Assembly (NCBI GenBank): GCA_028287885.1
Contig: JAQBOT010000301.1
Location: forward strand, 1 to 7,286
Reading direction: 5' to 3'
DNA length: 7,286 bases
Origin: Pedobacter sp.
Lineage (GTDB): Bacteria; Bacteroidota; Bacteroidia; Sphingobacteriales; Sphingobacteriaceae
Positions 1-4,964 of this stretch are shown here, piece by piece. The notes beneath the pieces were generated by a model, which worked only from the letters and a program-made list of their open reading frames with translations, ran no database searches and had not been told where the DNA came from. Positions within the stretch are counted from its first letter, which is position 1; every line of letters starts with the position of its first letter. A program made the position numbers and the translations under genes.

Positions 1-245
1 TTTTCCTGAATACCAGGGATGGCAAAAGGCACCTTACTGACTTTACTTTAGCTGCGCTGCAGGAAAAACTACCAGAAGAATTTGTACGGATCAGCAGAAG
101 TACAATCATTCATACAGAGTTGATTAAAGAAATTCGGAAAAGCTTTAATGGAACATTCTTCTTTTTAATGAACGATGCACAGGGCAGCAAGTTGAACTCT
201 AGCCGGAGTTACGGCACGGTCTTGAAGGATAGGTTCGATTTGTAG
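1..245 (+). CDS. LytTR-type DNA-binding response regulator, C-terminal end (partial)
   Basis: The frame is open from the left edge (first full codon at base 3) to a TAG at 243-245, giving 80 residues that match the second half of a LytTR domain. Diagnostic parts are FVRISRSTIIH (residues 27-37), where family members usually read 'F.RvHRSyiVn', then the strand IKEIRKSFNG (41-50) and the end SSRSYGTVLKDRF (67-78), equivalent to the usual 'vSR.y...lk..l'. LytTR domains bind direct DNA repeats through a beta-fold and normally sit at the C-terminus of two-component response regulators, downstream of a receiver domain. That receiver domain would lie outside the window, so its presence and any partner histidine kinase are inferred. 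The gene faces tal and shares a bidirectional terminator with it. Family assignment is fairly sure; the target is unknown. Confidence 0.85.
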   Translation, partial: FLNTRDGKRHLTDFTLAALQEKLPEEFVRISRSTIIHTELIKEIRKSFNGTFFFLMNDAQGSKLNSSRSYGTVLKDRFDL

Positions 246-293
246 TGTTAAGGGAAAGATTTGATCTTCAATAACAATTCTTTTTGAATAAGA

Positions 294-329
294 AAAAAGT
301 CTTACACGTATTAACGCGTAAGACTTTTT
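294..329. terminator. Bidirectional intrinsic terminator between the LytTR gene and tal
   Basis: The arms AAAAAGTCTTAC (294-305) and GTAAGACTTTTT (318-329) are perfect inverted repeats. Inside them CGT (307-309) pairs with ACG (314-316) around an ATTA loop, with one A-C mismatch (306/317). The stem carries a T run at its 3' end on either strand. It can therefore stop both the rightward LytTR transcript, which ends at 245, and the leftward tal transcript, which ends at 392. Confidence 0.88.
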
Positions 330-391
330 CTTTATTGGAACTACCTTAAAGGGTTCTTTCTTCAAACTACCGTATTAGATAGAAGTTTTAT

Positions 392-1504
392 CTATTTCTT
401 AGTTTGATCTTCGATTGCTTTCAGCAACTTGTCATAAGGTCCGATAAACTTTTCTACACCTTCATCTTCTAGTTGTTGAGTAATCTGAGCCAGGTTAATT
501 CCTGCCTCTTCAAGTTGGTTAAGTACATAGGTAGCTTCGTCCAGGTCCTGGAACAAACGATCTTCAGGTTCACCCTCTGTACGATATGCCTCGAGAGTTT
601 CCATTGGAACAGTGTCAACAGTGTTCGGGCCGATTAAAGCATCCACATATTTTGTTGCTTTAAAAGCCGGGTTCTTGCTGCCGGTACTTGCCCAAAGCAA
701 GCGTTGTGGCTTAGCGCCTTGAGCTTCTAATTTCTTCCAACGTTCAGAATTAAATACCTCTTGGTAAATCTCATAGGCCTTCTTAGCTGAAGCAATGGCA
801 ACCTGGCCGTTTAAATGTTTAAGACCTTTTGCTTCAAGCATAGGATCTATGATCACATCTATACGACTTAAGAAGAAACTTGCAACCGAGGCGATGTTGG
901 CAATCGACTCGCCTTTTGCCAAACGGTCTTCCAATCCACTGATGTAGGCATCAGTTACTGCACGGTACCGTTCCAACCCAAAAAGTAGGGTTACATTGAT
1001 GTTGATACCTTCAGCGATGGCCTGGCGTATAGCAGGTAGTCCCGCTTCCGTACCAGGAATCTTGATCATCACGTTTTTACGTGCAACTTTGTGCCATAAG
1101 TCAATAGCCTGGTCGATTGTACCTTGAGTATCCAATGCCAATCTAGGTGAAACTTCAAGACTTACATAGCCATCTGCGCCTACGACTTCTCCTTCGTTAT
1201 ATACGCCCTCGAAAATATCTGCAGCAGCCTGAATATCTTTAACAGCAAGCTGGTAAAATAGGTCTTCGTAATTCTGTGTTGATTTTGCAATCTCTAAAAT
1301 ATCAGCATCGTAGTCGGAACTGCTGCTAATTGCTTTCTCAAAGATTGCTGGGTTTGATGTTACCCCGCGTACACCATCATTATCAATCAGATCCTTCAGT
1401 CTTCCTGATTTAATGATGTCCCGGTCAATAAAGTCTAGCCAAATGCTTTGACCAAAATCATGGATTCTTTTTACTTTACTGGTGGTTTCTTTAGTGACTT
1501 CCAT
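392..1504 (-). CDS. tal: Transaldolase (long, type 2 form)
   Basis: This is transaldolase of the non-oxidative pentose phosphate pathway. It moves a dihydroxyacetone unit from sedoheptulose 7-phosphate to glyceraldehyde 3-phosphate through a lysine Schiff base, in the cytosol. The protein has 370 residues, the usual size of the long bacterial form (about 360-375) and longer than the roughly 317-residue E. coli TalB. Expected active-site residues are in place by motif comparison: D24 in IWLDFI, N51 in TSNP, E117 in VSLEVSP, the Schiff-base K148 in MIKIP, T172 in NVTLLF, and S209/R214 in ASFFLSR. It lies 57 bp after the PepSY gene on the same strand, so readthrough is possible. An AT-rich leader with TTA repeats precedes the ATG. 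CATTTTTG upstream resembles a -7 element with one mismatch but lacks a properly spaced -33 box. No Shine-Dalgarno sequence is obvious. The transcript ends at the hairpin at 294-329. Confidence 0.97.
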   Translation of the reverse strand: MEVTKETTSKVKRIHDFGQSIWLDFIDRDIIKSGRLKDLIDNDGVRGVTSNPAIFEKAISSSSDYDADILEIAKSTQNYEDLFYQLAVKDIQAAADIFEGVYNEGEVVGADGYVSLEVSPRLALDTQGTIDQAIDLWHKVARKNVMIKIPGTEAGLPAIRQAIAEGININVTLLFGLERYRAVTDAYISGLEDRLAKGESIANIASVASFFLSRIDVIIDPMLEAKGLKHLNGQVAIASAKKAYEIYQEVFNSERWKKLEAQGAKPQRLLWASTGSKNPAFKATKYVDALIGPNTVDTVPMETLEAYRTEGEPEDRLFQDLDEATYVLNQLEEAGINLAQITQQLEDEGVEKFIGPYDKLLKAIEDQTKK

Positions 1505-1561
1505 AGCTTATTATTATTATTTATTTTTAAAACAAAAATGATTTGAAACAGTTTGCATATT

Positions 1562-2767
1562 CTATTTTATCAACGCCGATAACACAACGGTTTTCTTCTT
1601 TTTCTTCCTAATCCTGTTTAGCCACATGATCACTCCGGTGACTGGAAAACTACAAGTTAGCAGCGCCAGGATGAAGTTAAACAATTTCGTGGGCATTCCA
1701 TAAATAGCGCCCGTATGAATTGGTTTAACATAGGACCTAATCATCTGACCTTTGTTTTTATCCTTAAACAATTGTTGCCCGATTAACTGTCCGCTATACT
1801 GATCTACATAGTAAGTATCAACGGCGATCTCTATAACCTGTACTGGCAAAACATTCACTGCGAAAATACCTGTGGAATCCTTTGGAGCTCGCAGCATGAA
1901 GTACTCGGCCTGAGCCAGCTTGCTACTAAGAGCCGCAATTGCTACATTATAATCTATAGTTTTTATCCCTGGTCTATAAACCGACGCAGGGGGCTCAGGA
2001 CTTTCCGGAGAGGTTTTAGTCAACGTAAAAATGCTTTTACTTGCCCAGGTATAGGACATGATCAGTCCGGTGACAATGATGATCAAAAGGAAAATGGAGG
2101 TATAAAATCCAGACACAACATGCAGATCGTGATTTAAGCGTTTAAGACGTCCGCTTGTTTTAAACTTTAATCGTTGCAGAAGAATCTTCTTGTTTTTGGG
2201 CCACCACAACACAATCCCCGTAACCGTGATGATGAGAAAAGATAAGGTGGAGAGACCGACAATGATCTTTCCTACACTTGCCGGGCCGCCAAGTAGCCAA
2301 CGATGAAGACGTTCTACTGTGAAGAAGAACGACTGACGTTTGTTGTAAACATCTAGAACTGACCCGGTGTAAGGATTTACATACACGAATAAACCAGGCT
2401 TCCCTCCTTTTTTCCTGTCGCCAATTTCATTCTTGCCCTTAGGGGATTGAACCATAGTACTAGCTATTCCAAGCTCTCTTGTTGGTTTTTCTGGAAGGAC
2501 AAAAGAGACCTCAGCGGAGCGCTTAGGATCCAAGTACAGTTTTAATGCTGCAAATTTTCCTTTTGGGACCACCTTAGCGGCTGCCTCAGCTATTGCCTGC
2601 AAAGGAAGTCGCTGCCCTCGTGGGTCGACAAAATATCGTTCCTTATGGACGGCTAGATCGATATCATCCTCAAAGACCATGATTGCACCAGTGATGCATG
2701 AGTTCATAATAACAAGCCCGGCGGCAAGCGCAAGGTACAGGTGAATGTTTCGAAATAAACGTTTCAT
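1562..2767 (-). CDS. PepSY-associated transmembrane (PepSY_TM / PiuB-like) protein
   Basis: A 401-residue inner-membrane protein with the four-helix PepSY_TM layout. Helix 1 is at about 8-31 (NIHLYLALAAGLVI...TGAIMVF), helix 2 at about 165-189 (ending TGIVLWWP), helix 3 at about 216-239 (HVVSGFYTSIFLLIIIVTGL) and helix 4 at about 362-383 (ending TGVIMWL). Soluble loops between helices 1-2 and 3-4 contain PepSY-like stretches such as FVYVNPYTGSVLDVY and YYVDQYSGQLIG. Conserved membrane-edge histidines are H9, H155 (LHRWLLG), H213/H216 (NHDLHVVSG) and H351 (IHTGAIYG). These are candidate haem or metal ligands, in line with proposals that the family acts in iron uptake or ferric/siderophore reduction; the exact role is not proven. 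I chose the ATG at 2767 over an upstream ATG at 2842 because MKRLFRNIHLYL is the typical family start and the predicted promoter lies between the two. No TonB receptor gene adjoins it. The lysine-rich C-terminus is consistent with a cytosolic tail. Confidence 0.9.
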   Translation of the reverse strand: MKRLFRNIHLYLALAAGLVIMNSCITGAIMVFEDDIDLAVHKERYFVDPRGQRLPLQAIAEAAAKVVPKGKFAALKLYLDPKRSAEVSFVLPEKPTRELGIASTMVQSPKGKNEIGDRKKGGKPGLFVYVNPYTGSVLDVYNKRQSFFFTVERLHRWLLGGPASVGKIIVGLSTLSFLIITVTGIVLWWPKNKKILLQRLKFKTSGRLKRLNHDLHVVSGFYTSIFLLIIIVTGLIMSYTWASKSIFTLTKTSPESPEPPASVYRPGIKTIDYNVAIAALSSKLAQAEYFMLRAPKDSTGIFAVNVLPVQVIEIAVDTYYVDQYSGQLIGQQLFKDKNKGQMIRSYVKPIHTGAIYGMPTKLFNFILALLTCSFPVTGVIMWLNRIRKKKKKTVVLSALIK

Positions 2768-2792
2768 TAAGATGAGATTGTCTTTTAAGTAC

Positions 2793-2810
2793 TTTAGATT
2801 AATTCTAAAT
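2793..2810. promoter_or_regulatory. Palindromic operator candidate, proximal (over the PepSY start of transcription)
   Basis: TTTAGATTAATTCTAAAT contains the perfect inverted half-sites TTTAGA and TCTAAA separated by five bases. It covers the predicted transcription start of the PepSY gene, a classic position for repression. Its AT-rich palindromic form resembles binding sites of Fur/DtxR-type metal regulators. The identity of the regulator is inference. Confidence 0.6.
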
Positions 2811-2814
2811 ACCG

Positions 2815-2844
2815 CAAATATACAATCACATCTTAAACCCACAA
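2815..2844 (-). promoter_or_regulatory. Predicted Bacteroidota housekeeping promoter of the PepSY gene
   Basis: Reading leftward, a -33 TTG (2844-2842) is followed after exactly 19 bases by TATATTTG (2822-2815), a perfect match to the Bacteroidota -7 consensus TAnnTTTG. Transcription should start near 2808-2810, about 41 bases before the ATG at 2767. This excludes the upstream in-frame ATG at 2842 for transcripts from this promoter. Confidence 0.72.
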
Positions 2845-2850
2845 TAACTA

Positions 2851-2868
2851 TTTAGATTAATTTTAAAT
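2851..2868. promoter_or_regulatory. Palindromic operator candidate, distal (upstream of the PepSY -33 box)
   Basis: TTTAGATTAATTTTAAAT differs from the proximal palindrome (2793-2810) at one of 18 positions, C to T in the right half-site. It starts 58 bp away and lies just upstream of the -33 TTG at 2844-2842. Together the two copies bracket the promoter. Confidence 0.55.
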
Positions 2869-2949
2869 AAGCTACTGCGGTTTATACCTTATAATCACAA
2901 AGAAATACGCTTTCATTTAAAGCGATAAAAGAAAAGCCGAGGATTCGCC

Positions 2950-2957
2950 TACTTTTG
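2950..2957 (+). promoter_or_regulatory. Candidate -7 promoter element of a short transcript
   Basis: TACTTTTG followed by TA is a perfect TAnnTTTG match in its most typical Bacteroidota form. No TTG occurs at the usual 17-23 base distance upstream, so this is only half a promoter by sequence. Transcription from it would begin near 2963 and meet the terminator at 2987-3018. Confidence 0.4.
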
Positions 2958-2986
2958 TATTAGTGTTTTCATCTACCTATGTTTTG

Positions 2987-3018
2987 AGTCCGAAGCTGTA
3001 AAGTTTCGGGCTTTTTTT
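2987..3018 (+). terminator. Intrinsic terminator with no gene upstream on its strand
   Basis: AGTCCGAAGC (2987-2996) pairs with GTTTCGGGCT (3003-3012) over ten base pairs, two of them G-U, around the loop TGTAAA. A run of seven T (3012-3018) follows. The T run is on the plus-strand side only, so it should act on rightward transcripts. The nearest gene on the left is on the opposite strand, which leaves this terminator an orphan. Confidence 0.75.
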
Positions 3019-3061
3019 ATGCGTAAGATCCAGGGTTGGCTAATTCAGGATCTCCTGCCCT

Positions 3062-3103
3062 AAAGATCTTTTTGCTCCGCTTATGATGTAAAAAGATCTT
3101 TTT
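3062..3103. repeat. Inverted/direct repeat built on AAAGATCTTTTT
   Basis: AAAGATCTTTTT (3062-3073) recurs within AAAAAGATCTTTTT (3090-3103). The second copy is itself a perfect palindrome and the first nearly so, so the pair can be read as direct repeats or as a 12-bp inverted repeat with a 16-base spacer. Just upstream, AGATCC (3026-3031) and GGATCT (3048-3053) form another inverted pair, making four GATC sites in about 70 bp. Confidence 0.6.
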
Positions 3104-3269
3104 GTTTTTGCTGAAATAGCAAGGAGTATAACCTGATCTCTCTCCCGTTTGAATATTGAAGCATTTCGTCGAATAACTGATAAATAATAAATTAAACTTA
3201 GACAGGATCAAGAGTCTTACCAAGTTTGTTGATCAGGTATTTGTCAGAAGGTTTTGGGCTAGCTTTTTA

Positions 3270-3284
3270 TTACCAAATAGGTAA
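3270..3284. repeat. Small hairpin TTACC-AAATA-GGTAA beside the GCTAA repeats
   Basis: TTACC (3270-3274) and GGTAA (3280-3284) are perfect inverted arms around AAATA. Outer segments AGCTTT (3261-3266) and AAAGCT (3288-3293) are also complementary, giving a longer interrupted cruciform that runs into the first GCTAA repeat. Confidence 0.5.
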
Positions 3285-3290
3285 AGGAAA

Positions 3291-3334
3291 GCTAAGGAGG
3301 AGCTAAGGAAAAGCTAACCAAAGGCTAAGTCAAA
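3291..3334. repeat. Four 11-bp tandem repeats with invariant GCTAA
   Basis: The units are GCTAAGGAGGA (3291-3301), GCTAAGGAAAA (3302-3312), GCTAACCAAAG (3313-3323) and GCTAAGTCAAA (3324-3334). The first five bases are identical in all four and the period is exactly 11 bp, close to one helical turn, while the rest is purine-rich and variable. The array is non-coding as far as I can tell. Spacing like this suits cooperative protein binding on one DNA face, but function is inference. Confidence 0.7.
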
Positions 3335-3372
3335 AAACAAGCTTTTCATCCCTTGTCAAAAGTTAGTCTTGT

Positions 3373-3390
3373 ACTGGGTCTCTTCCCAGT
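3373..3390. repeat. Hairpin ACTGGG-TCTCTT-CCCAGT
   Basis: Perfect 6-bp arms (3373-3378 and 3385-3390) surround a six-base loop, followed on the plus strand by TTTA. The T run is too short for a confident terminator. It could be a weak terminator or a structured element of an unknown RNA. Confidence 0.4.
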
Positions 3391-3531
3391 TTTAATACGT
3401 GTGATTACCAGTATCAAGTAAAGTCAGTTTCTCATTTATTGAGCGATCTGTAAATTGTACAAGCGAGTGTATGATCGACTGTAGATGTACGATTACCTCA
3501 ATTTGATCGGCTTAACGTCTGTAAAACCGAA

Positions 3532-3559
3532 AGGGGTTGATTATTCATAATCAACCCCT
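3532..3559 (-). terminator. Distal hairpin of a tandem terminator after the DUF4142 gene
   Basis: AGGGGTTGATTAT (3532-3544) and ATAATCAACCCCT (3547-3559) are perfect 13-base inverted arms. Read leftward, the stem is followed by TTCGGTTTT, a poor T run. It is near-identical in sequence to the proximal hairpin at 3573-3598 and probably serves as a backup. Confidence 0.55.
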
Positions 3560-3566
3560 AAGACAC

Positions 3567-3598
3567 AAAAAAGGGATTGATTACGAATAATCAATCCC
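3567..3598 (-). terminator. Intrinsic terminator of the permease-DUF4142 operon
   Basis: GGGATTGATTA (3573-3583) and TAATCAATCCC (3588-3598) form an 11-bp stem with the loop CGAA. On the minus strand the stem is followed by six T (complement of 3572-3567). It sits 22 bases past the DUF4142 stop, so it is the main terminator of that transcript. Confidence 0.85.
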
Positions 3599-3620
3599 CC
3601 TTTAATAAACCTCTTTAGAA

Positions 3621-4295
3621 TTAGTTGCTTTTCTTATTTTCAGGCTTCGTTGGACTAAGATTTAATAGGTCGTCGCCATTGTTCATTTTTTGCTTCTCTA
3701 GTTTGGTGCTGATCACATTAGCCTGCTCGAAGTGCATTTTAAGCATTGGGAGTGACTTGCTTGCGAAATTTTGGAGCTCCTTATCGGAATATGTTTTTGC
3801 TAATTGGAACAGCGTTAATGTTTGAGCGTGATCGGTAACCATCATTTGCATGTACTGCCTGTCAAAACCATCGTTTCCCTGTGTCTCCTTTAATGCGTCC
3901 AATTTCTTTTGCACTTCTACAGGTACCGTTCCAGGCAAAGAAAGCCCTTTAGCTTTTGCTATACCCTGAAGCTCTCCGGAAGCTCTCGTATGGTCTGTAA
4001 CCATCATTTGTGCAAACTGTTTGATGATCGGGCTTTCCGTTCTCTTTAATGCAAGATTGCTCGCCTCCACTTCAGCCATGCTGCCTATGGCCGCCTTTAA
4101 AACAAAGTCGGTTTGCCCCGGACTAAGCTTAGTTTCGGATTTCTTTGCTACATCAGAAACCGTGTCTAAAGTAGAGTCGGCTGCAATCGTTGTTGTTGAT
4201 GCCCCAACATTTTTCTTCTCAGAATTATGGCAGGCCTGCAGGCCGAGCGCCGCTAACATCACCAAGGCTAGCAATTTGTTGTTTTTCATGTTCAT
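3621..4295 (-). CDS. DUF4142 ferritin-like lipoprotein
   Basis: The protein has 224 residues. It begins with a lipoprotein signal peptide: a basic start, a hydrophobic core (LLALVMLAALGL) and the lipobox LQAC with C22 as the lipidated residue. This places it in the envelope, probably membrane-anchored. After a Ser/Thr-rich linker (about 23-60), a helical DUF4142 domain runs from about 61 to 200. It shows the family's internal duplication, with QMMVTDH at 96-102 and again at 150-156, and a late histidine H188 in MLKMHFEQAN. DUF4142 is related to four-helix ferritin-like bundles; its biochemical activity is not established, and metal binding by the repeated Asp-His pairs is inference. Two in-frame ATGs (4295 and 4289) are possible starts, both inside the end of the upstream iron-permease gene, which suggests translational coupling. 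A double hairpin terminator follows. Confidence 0.9.
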   Translation of the reverse strand: MNMKNNKLLALVMLAALGLQACHNSEKKNVGASTTTIAADSTLDTVSDVAKKSETKLSPGQTDFVLKAAIGSMAEVEASNLALKRTESPIIKQFAQMMVTDHTRASGELQGIAKAKGLSLPGTVPVEVQKKLDALKETQGNDGFDRQYMQMMVTDHAQTLTLFQLAKTYSDKELQNFASKSLPMLKMHFEQANVISTKLEKQKMNNGDDLLNLSPTKPENKKSN

Positions 4296-4776
4296 CTATT
4301 TTATCTTCTGAATCTGCAAGTTTGTTCTTTCTTCGTTTTTCAACTTTCCTATGCTGCAATTTTACTGCCGAATCAATGGAGTGGGACTCATGAATGTCAT
4401 GCTCGTTTTCGGCCATATCAGACAGGGTCTGATAGTACCTGTGCAAGACATCAAGCTCGTCCTCGGTGAGGTCTTCGATATCGACCATCCGGTTACTGGC
4501 GTATCTACTCGCCGCAATCAATTCATTTAGCTTCAGCTGTATTGCCTTGGAGTCTTTATTCTGCGACTTCTGGATCAGAAACACCATCAGGAACGTAATT
4601 ATAGTGGTTCCTGTGTTGATAACCAGCTGCCAGGTATCTGAATACTTGAAAAGCGGACCCGTAATTCCCCATATTAAGATAATCGCAAATGCAGTACCGA
4701 ACGCTTTGGAACTGCCTGTCCAGCAAGTGATCCGGGTAGCCGCCCGTTCAAACATGCTGTTGGTTTTATTTTTCAT
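4225..4776 (-). CDS. Low-affinity iron permease family membrane protein
   Basis: A small membrane protein of the family named after yeast Fet4 (low-affinity iron permease). Bacterial members are far shorter than Fet4, and iron transport by them is not proven. Two predicted helices lie at about 26-43 and 49-69 from the chosen start; in between is the hallmark sequence SDTWQLVINTGTT, followed by TFLMVFLIQ and the conserved cytosolic segment AIQLKLNELI...ASNRMVDIEDLTEDEL. The remaining tail is highly charged (EKRRKNK, EDKIDEHEK). I prefer the ATG at 4776 (MKNKTNSMFERAATRI, 183 residues), preceded by GGAAAC, over the in-frame GTG at 4800. The last 20-odd residues, ending GARPAGLP, are read from DNA that also encodes the DUF4142 signal peptide in another frame, so they are probably not conserved. 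It heads an apparent two-gene operon with DUF4142. Confidence 0.85.
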   Translation of the reverse strand: MKNKTNSMFERAATRITCWTGSSKAFGTAFAIILIWGITGPLFKYSDTWQLVINTGTTIITFLMVFLIQKSQNKDSKAIQLKLNELIAASRYASNRMVDIEDLTEDELDVLHRYYQTLSDMAENEHDIHESHSIDSAVKLQHRKVEKRRKNKLADSEDKIDEHEKQQIASLGDVSGARPAGLP

Positions 4777-4842
4777 GTTTCCAAGGTAATTATTATACAC
4801 AACACATGTAGATATATAATGTTTTCTAAGCAGACGTTAGCC

Positions 4843-4872
4843 GGTTTAAACCATTCAGCCGCACTTTAAACC
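4843..4872. promoter_or_regulatory. GGTTTAAACC palindrome with a second TTTAAACC copy in the divergent intergenic region
   Basis: GGTTTAAACC (4843-4852) is a perfect 10-bp palindrome, and TTTAAACC recurs at 4865-4872, 20 bp further on. Both lie between the divergent iron-permease and DUF892 genes. No convincing TAnnTTTG promoter is visible on either strand here, so these may mark a shared operator or an alternative promoter class. This is a weak inference. Confidence 0.3.
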
Positions 4873-4892
4873 TTTTTAGTAGCCCAACAAAA

Positions 4893-4912
4893 AAATGTTT
4901 TTTCAAACATTT
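4893..4912. repeat. Hairpin AAATGTTT-TTTC-AAACATTT upstream of the DUF892 gene
   Basis: Perfect 8-bp arms (4893-4900, 4905-4912) with a 4-base loop lie 53 bp before the DUF892 start. On the minus strand the stem continues into TTTTG, giving a terminator-like look, but no leftward transcript is known to arrive here. A regulator site in the divergent promoter region is the other option. Confidence 0.45.
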
Positions 4913-4964
4913 AGTCGGATAGAAAGTTGTTAGTACAACCAATTACAATACAAAAAAACAACCT

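Larger units (their letters stand above)
2871..3531. other. Long stretch without a convincing gene, rich in repeats and hairpins
   Basis: About 660 bp in which I see no credible protein gene. The only sizeable open frame (68 codons, minus strand, 3017-3223) looks compositionally random. From left to right it holds a small hairpin CGCTTT-N5-AAAGCG (2908-2924), a -7-like element and intrinsic terminator (2950-3018), a GATC-rich zone with inverted repeats (3026-3103), a TTACC/GGTAA hairpin (3270-3284), four 11-bp GCTAA repeats (3291-3334) and an ACTGGG/CCCAGT hairpin (3373-3390). From about 3391 to 3531 I see nothing clear. It may be decayed sequence left by deletion of genes, a landing site for mobile DNA, or an unrecognised ncRNA region. 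Confidence 0.6.

Noticed and set aside
165..365. 66-codon open frame on the minus strand
   Set aside because: It runs through the bidirectional terminator and antisense to the LytTR coding end; the repeated Lys/Phe content comes from the hairpin's A/T runs.
3017..3223. 68-codon open frame on the minus strand in the gene-free gap
   Set aside because: No recognisable domain, signal or helix pattern. It crosses GATC-rich inverted repeats and begins near no promoter, and its composition looks like translated non-coding DNA.
3291..3334. CRISPR-like array
   Set aside because: Units are only 11 bp with a 5-bp invariant core and no separate spacers, and no cas genes are in the window.
4021..4311. 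96-codon plus-strand frame antisense to DUF4142
   Set aside because: It is the complement of a well-supported lipoprotein gene. Its hydrophobic stretches mirror the signal peptide and helices, and it has no family resemblance.
4466..4789. 107-codon plus-strand frame antisense to the iron-permease gene
   Set aside because: It is a shadow of the conserved permease coding sequence, with no promoter and no recognisable domain.
4893..4912. Terminator for a leftward gene
   Set aside because: The hairpin has a short T run on the minus strand, but only the plus-strand DUF892 gene lies to its right, so there is no transcript to stop. Kept as a plain hairpin.
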